A stretch of DNA of 64,000 nucleotides from Tenggerimyces flavus (GTDB taxonomy: Bacteria > Actinomycetota > Actinomycetes > Propionibacteriales > Actinopolymorphaceae), in contig NZ_JAFBCM010000001.1 of assembly GCF_016907715.1 (NCBI RefSeq), positions 2,418,001 to 2,482,000 on the forward strand, in the 5' to 3' direction. The notes under the pieces were generated by a model. The model saw only the letters and a list, made by a program, of their open reading frames with translations, ran no database searches and was not told the origin of the DNA. Shown piece after piece: positions 60,977-64,000 of the stretch. Position numbers and translations under genes: made by a program. Within the stretch, counting starts at the first letter, position 1, and the number at the start of each line of letters is the position of its first letter.

Positions 60977-61895
60977 ACCACGCGTAAGTCTCGCGAATCC
61001 CTTGCTGCAAAGGGATTTCCGCGGTCCAGCCGAGGGCGTGCAGCCTGCTGACGTCGAGCAGCTTGCGCGGCGTTCCGTCGGGCTTGCTGGTGTCCCACTC
61101 CAGCGTGCCCTCGTAGCCGACGATCTCGGCGACGAGCTCCGCGAGCTCCTTGATGGGGAGATCCTCGCCGACGCCGACGTTGATCGGCGCGGGGTCGTCG
61201 TAGTTCTCCAACAGGAACAGGCAGGCGCGGGCGAGGTCGTCGACGTGCAGGAACTCCCGCCGCGGCGTGCCGGTGCCCCAGAGCGTGACGCTCTCGGCTT
61301 GGGCGACCTTGGCCTCGTGGAAGCGGTGGATCATCGCGGGGAGGACGTGCGACGTGCGCAGGTCGAAGTTGTCGTTCGGCCCGTACAGGTTGGTCGGCAT
61401 CGCGGAGATGTACGGGACGCCGTACTGGCGGCGCATGCCCTGGACCTGCAGGACACCGGCGATCTTGGCGATCGCGTACGCGTCGTTGGTGGGCTCGAGC
61501 GGGCCGGTGAGCAGGCTGTCCTCGCGGATCGGCTGCGGCGCGAGCTTGGGGTAGATGCAGCTGGAGCCGAGGAACAGCAACCGGCGTACGCCGAACTCGT
61601 GCGCGGCGTCGAGCGCGTTCACCTGGATCCGGACGTTGTCGGAGAGGAACTCCGCGGGGGCGGTGGAGTTCGCCATGATCCCGCCGACCTTGGCGGCGGC
61701 GAGGATCACGGTGTCGGGGCGGGTCTTCGCGAAGTACTCGAACGTCGCTTCCCGGTCGCGCAGGTCGAGCTCGTGGGAGCTTTGGCCGACCAGGTTGGTG
61801 AAACCCTCGCGCTCGAGGTGCCGCCAGACGGCCGACCCGACCAGGCCCCGGTGGCCGGCGACGTAGACGGTGGCATCCCGGTCGAGCGTGGTCAT
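60957..61895 (-). CDS. fcl: GDP-L-fucose synthase
   Basis: 312 residues. NADP motif [37 protein letters not shown], catalytic [13 protein letters not shown] and Y-x3-K ([10 protein letters not shown]) match the WcaG/GER family. It converts GDP-4-keto-6-deoxymannose to GDP-L-fucose. Divergent from gmd across 86 bp, so the two fucose-pathway genes share one intergenic promoter region. Confidence 0.95.
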   Translation of the reverse strand: MTTLDRDATVYVAGHRGLVGSAVWRHLEREGFTNLVGQSSHELDLRDREATFEYFAKTRPDTVILAAAKVGGIMANSTAPAEFLSDNVRIQVNALDAAHEFGVRRLLFLGSSCIYPKLAPQPIREDSLLTGPLEPTNDAYAIAKIAGVLQVQGMRRQYGVPYISAMPTNLYGPNDNFDLRTSHVLPAMIHRFHEAKVAQAESVTLWGTGTPRREFLHVDDLARACLFLLENYDDPAPINVGVGEDLPIKELAELVAEIVGYEGTLEWDTSKPDGTPRKLLDVSRLHALGWTAEIPLQQGIRETYAWFTASAM

Positions 61896-61981
61896 GCCGT
61901 GAACATTACCTATTCGGTGCGGATCGGGTGGTCTGTTCTGTACCGTCATTGCAAGAAAGGGCACGTCGGAGGGGATTTGCG

Positions 61982-63001
61982 GTGAAACGGGCGCTCATCA
62001 CGGGGATCACGGGTCAGGACGGTTCGTACCTGGCGGAGCTGTTGCTCGCCAAGGGGTACGAGGTCCACGGGCTGATCAGGCGGGCGTCGACGTTCAACAC
62101 CCACCGCATCGACCACCTCTACCAGGACCCGCACGAGTCGGCGGCGCGGCTCTTTCTCCATCACGGCGACCTGACGGACGGCTCGGCGATCATGTCGCTG
62201 GTGGCCCGGCTGCAGCCCGACGAGATCTACCATCTGGCGGCCCAGTCGCACGTGCGGGTGTCGTTCGACCAGCCCGAGTACACCGGCGACGTGACGGGCG
62301 TGGGGACGACGCGGCTGCTGGAGGCGATCCGTTCGACGGGCGTCTCGACGCGGTTCTACCAGGCTTCGTCGTCGGAGATGTTCGGCGCTTCGCCGCCGCC
62401 GCAGTCGGAGGAGACGCCGTTCTATCCGCGGTCGCCGTACGGTGCGGCGAAGCTCTACGCGTACTGGATGGCGCGGAACTATCGCGAGGCGTACGGAATG
62501 TTCGCGGTGAACGGGATCCTGTTCAACCACGAGTCGCCGCGGCGCGGTGAGACGTTCGTGACGCGGAAGATCACCCGGGCGGTGGCGCGGATCAAGCTTG
62601 GGCTCGAGTCCTCGCTGTACTTGGGGAATCTCGACGCGGTGCGCGACTGGGGCTACGCGCCGGAGTACGTGGACGCGATGTGGCGGATGCTGCAGGCGGA
62701 CTCGGCGCGCGACTACGTGGTGGCGACGGGGACGCGGTTCTCGGTGCGGGACTTCGTCTCCGCGGCTTTCGCCTGCGTGGAGCTGGACTGGGAGCAGTAC
62801 ATCCGCTACGACGCCCGCTATGAGCGGCCGACCGAGGTCGACGAGCTGATTGGCGACGCCTCGCTGGCCCGCAAGGAGCTGGGCTGGGAGGCTCAGGTGC
62901 ACGCGCCCGAGCTGGTGCGGATCATGGTCGAGGCGGACGTGCGGCGGCTCTCGGAGGAGCTGGACGGGTCGGCGGCGCGGCGGACGAGGTACGACCCGTG
63001 A
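61982..63001 (+). CDS. gmd: GDP-mannose 4,6-dehydratase
   Basis: 339 residues from GTG after [66 protein letters not shown] and [12 protein letters not shown] (Y-x3-K) are complete. First committed step to GDP-L-fucose. Its stop overlaps the GTG of the fucosyltransferase gene (GTGA). Confidence 0.96.
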   Translation: MKRALITGITGQDGSYLAELLLAKGYEVHGLIRRASTFNTHRIDHLYQDPHESAARLFLHHGDLTDGSAIMSLVARLQPDEIYHLAAQSHVRVSFDQPEYTGDVTGVGTTRLLEAIRSTGVSTRFYQASSSEMFGASPPPQSEETPFYPRSPYGAAKLYAYWMARNYREAYGMFAVNGILFNHESPRRGETFVTRKITRAVARIKLGLESSLYLGNLDAVRDWGYAPEYVDAMWRMLQADSARDYVVATGTRFSVRDFVSAAFACVELDWEQYIRYDARYERPTEVDELIGDASLARKELGWEAQVHAPELVRIMVEADVRRLSEELDGSAARRTRYDP

Positions 63002-63846
63002 GCACGGTGGTCTCACTGCGGGGTGGGCTGGGCAATCAACTCTTCCAATGGGCGTTGGCCGTTGCGTTGTCCGAGAACGGGCACCGCGTGGTGTTCGACA
63101 CCGTGCGACTGCGCGGTGACCGGCCGTTGGCGATCGCTCCGCTGCTGTCGTCGTTCCCGCGGTTGTCGCGGCCAGTGGGGCTCGGCCTGGTGGCGCTGGA
63201 CAAGGCGGGTCTGCTCTCTCGCCTGCCCGGGTTGCGCGTGGTGCGGGAGCCCTCGTTCGGCTACGTCTCCCACCTGGGCTCGCTATTGGGGCCGCGGAAC
63301 TACCTCCTGGGCTACTGGCAGTCGCCGCGCTACTTCGAGTCGGCTGCTGCGTCCATCCGCGAGCGAGTGACGGCGTTCGGCCGCTCGACGCTGACGCCGG
63401 AGGGCCATGCGCTGCTGGCTGAGGTCCTCGCCGCGGGCGACGTCGCGGCGGTGCACGTTCGCCGCGGCGACTACGTGACCAACCCGGTGGCGGCCGCCCA
63501 CCACGGAACGTTGGGCGACGACTACTACGCGCTGGCCACGAAGCAGCTGCGCGAGGCCGGGGCGAACCGCTTCCTGTACTTCAGCGACGACCTCGACTGG
63601 GTTCGGGCCAACCTCGCCCAACCCGACGACGTGTTGGTCCCGCGAACGGTGGCGACCGAGCCGATCGGCGAGATCGCCCTGATGGCGGCGTGCGCGGGTC
63701 GGGTGATCGCGAACAGCTCGTTCAGCTGGTGGGCCGCCTGGCTTGCCGACGCCAGCCCCCTCTCGACCGTCGCCCCGGCGCAGTGGTTCGCCGACAACCA
63801 CGCCGACGCCACCGACCTCGTCCCCTCGAATTGGATCCGGCTATGA
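62998..63846 (+). CDS. GT11 alpha-1,2-fucosyltransferase
   Basis: 282 residues. [20 protein letters not shown] at the N-terminus and the GDP-fucose-binding [19 protein letters not shown] (HxRRxD) near residue 152, then [20 protein letters not shown], are the GT11 motifs. Coupled to gmd and to the next gene. It would add L-fucose to the glycan built by this locus. Confidence 0.93.
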   Translation: MSTVVSLRGGLGNQLFQWALAVALSENGHRVVFDTVRLRGDRPLAIAPLLSSFPRLSRPVGLGLVALDKAGLLSRLPGLRVVREPSFGYVSHLGSLLGPRNYLLGYWQSPRYFESAAASIRERVTAFGRSTLTPEGHALLAEVLAAGDVAAVHVRRGDYVTNPVAAAHHGTLGDDYYALATKQLREAGANRFLYFSDDLDWVRANLAQPDDVLVPRTVATEPIGEIALMAACAGRVIANSSFSWWAAWLADASPLSTVAPAQWFADNHADATDLVPSNWIRL

Positions 63847-64000
63847 CCCAGCCACCCACCCAGCCGCCCACGCGGGGATCCGTCACGGGCCTGCGCTGGG
63901 AGACGTCGGAGTCCGGCGGCTGGCTCATTCCGCCCTCGATGCGTCAGCCAGCCACGCCGCCCGCCGCGGGGGAGACGTCCACAGCTGCGCGGACAGCTGA
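63843..64000 (+). CDS. Hypothetical protein, 5' part only
   Basis: At least 52 codons, open to the window end. The ATG overlaps the TGA of the fucosyltransferase gene (ATGA), so translation is coupled. The visible part ([20 protein letters not shown] ...) is Pro/Thr-rich. Further identity cannot be read. Confidence 0.55.
   Translation, partial: MTQPPTQPPTRGSVTGLRWETSESGGWLIPPSMRQPATPPAAGETSTAARTA

Overview
The window is GC-rich, gene-dense chromosomal DNA from an actinobacterium. Supporting signs are frequent GTG and TTG starts, many ATGA/GTGA gene overlaps, a mycothiol-dependent maleylpyruvate-isomerase-family protein, PadR/SARP/LAL-type regulators, several SnoaL-tailed ECF sigma factors, and apparently leaderless promoters. 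I infer a soil Propionibacteriales-like lineage (Nocardioidaceae/Kribbellaceae type), but nothing here fixes the genus. There is no prophage, CRISPR array or intact transposase.

Layout. 1-8 kb: a Tat-exported sialidase-like protein cut by the window edge, a small basic ORF behind an operator-like palindrome cluster, a MITE-like element, tRNA-Gln(UUG), a CPBP protease with a probable N-terminal frameshift, a GlxA-type regulator, a GNAT, a hemerythrin/NAD-epimerase pair and an MFS exporter. 8-18 kb: an ECF sigma factor with a coupled membrane protein, a FAD oxidoreductase, two RibD-C/DHFR-like reductases (one coupled to a SnoaL-tailed sigma factor), DinB, pentapeptide, DJ-1 and GNAT proteins, then a TetR-type operon that includes an ICMT-DCC fusion. 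18-29 kb: a translationally coupled padR/membrane protein/histidine kinase/response regulator operon, a 0.7-kb repeat mosaic, a merR-merB pair without merA, an SDR, an AraC-type regulator and a 1061-aa AfsR/SARP-type regulator. 29-41 kb: two more SnoaL-tailed sigma factors, one paired with a DHFR-like reductase, a methyltransferase, a LAL-type LuxR regulator, two coupled GNATs, RidA, a second MITE copy, an MBL hydrolase, and a SigE-type sigma factor with a coupled duplicated-domain membrane-anchored protein.

41-54 kb: the IorAB-like molybdenum hydroxylase, a secreted nucleoside hydrolase, a DHA2-type MFS exporter behind a MerR-type promoter, and then the conserved housekeeping block glmU - prs - rplY(ctc) - pth. 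A 0.9-kb repeat mosaic splits glmU from prs. 54.6 kb to the end: a surface-glycan locus with a WbaP-like initiating sugar transferase, a lipoprotein, a 941-aa secreted protein with a fibrinogen-like domain, a DUF268 protein, divergent fcl and gmd (GDP-L-fucose synthesis), a GT11 alpha-1,2-fucosyltransferase, and the start of another coupled gene.

The least expected material is intergenic. At least five dispersed palindromic or inverted-repeat families occur two or more times in these 64 kb: a 177-bp element with 16-bp terminal inverted repeats; a ~172-bp multi-hairpin element found both times between convergent genes; an ~82-bp cruciform with long arms and a conserved asymmetric loop; a 48-bp palindrome; and a 25-bp palindrome. 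The last three recur in the same order in two mosaics 30 kb apart. Several regulator/operator pairs can be read directly (TetR, PadR, MerR), and two MerR-type promoters predict leaderless mRNAs.
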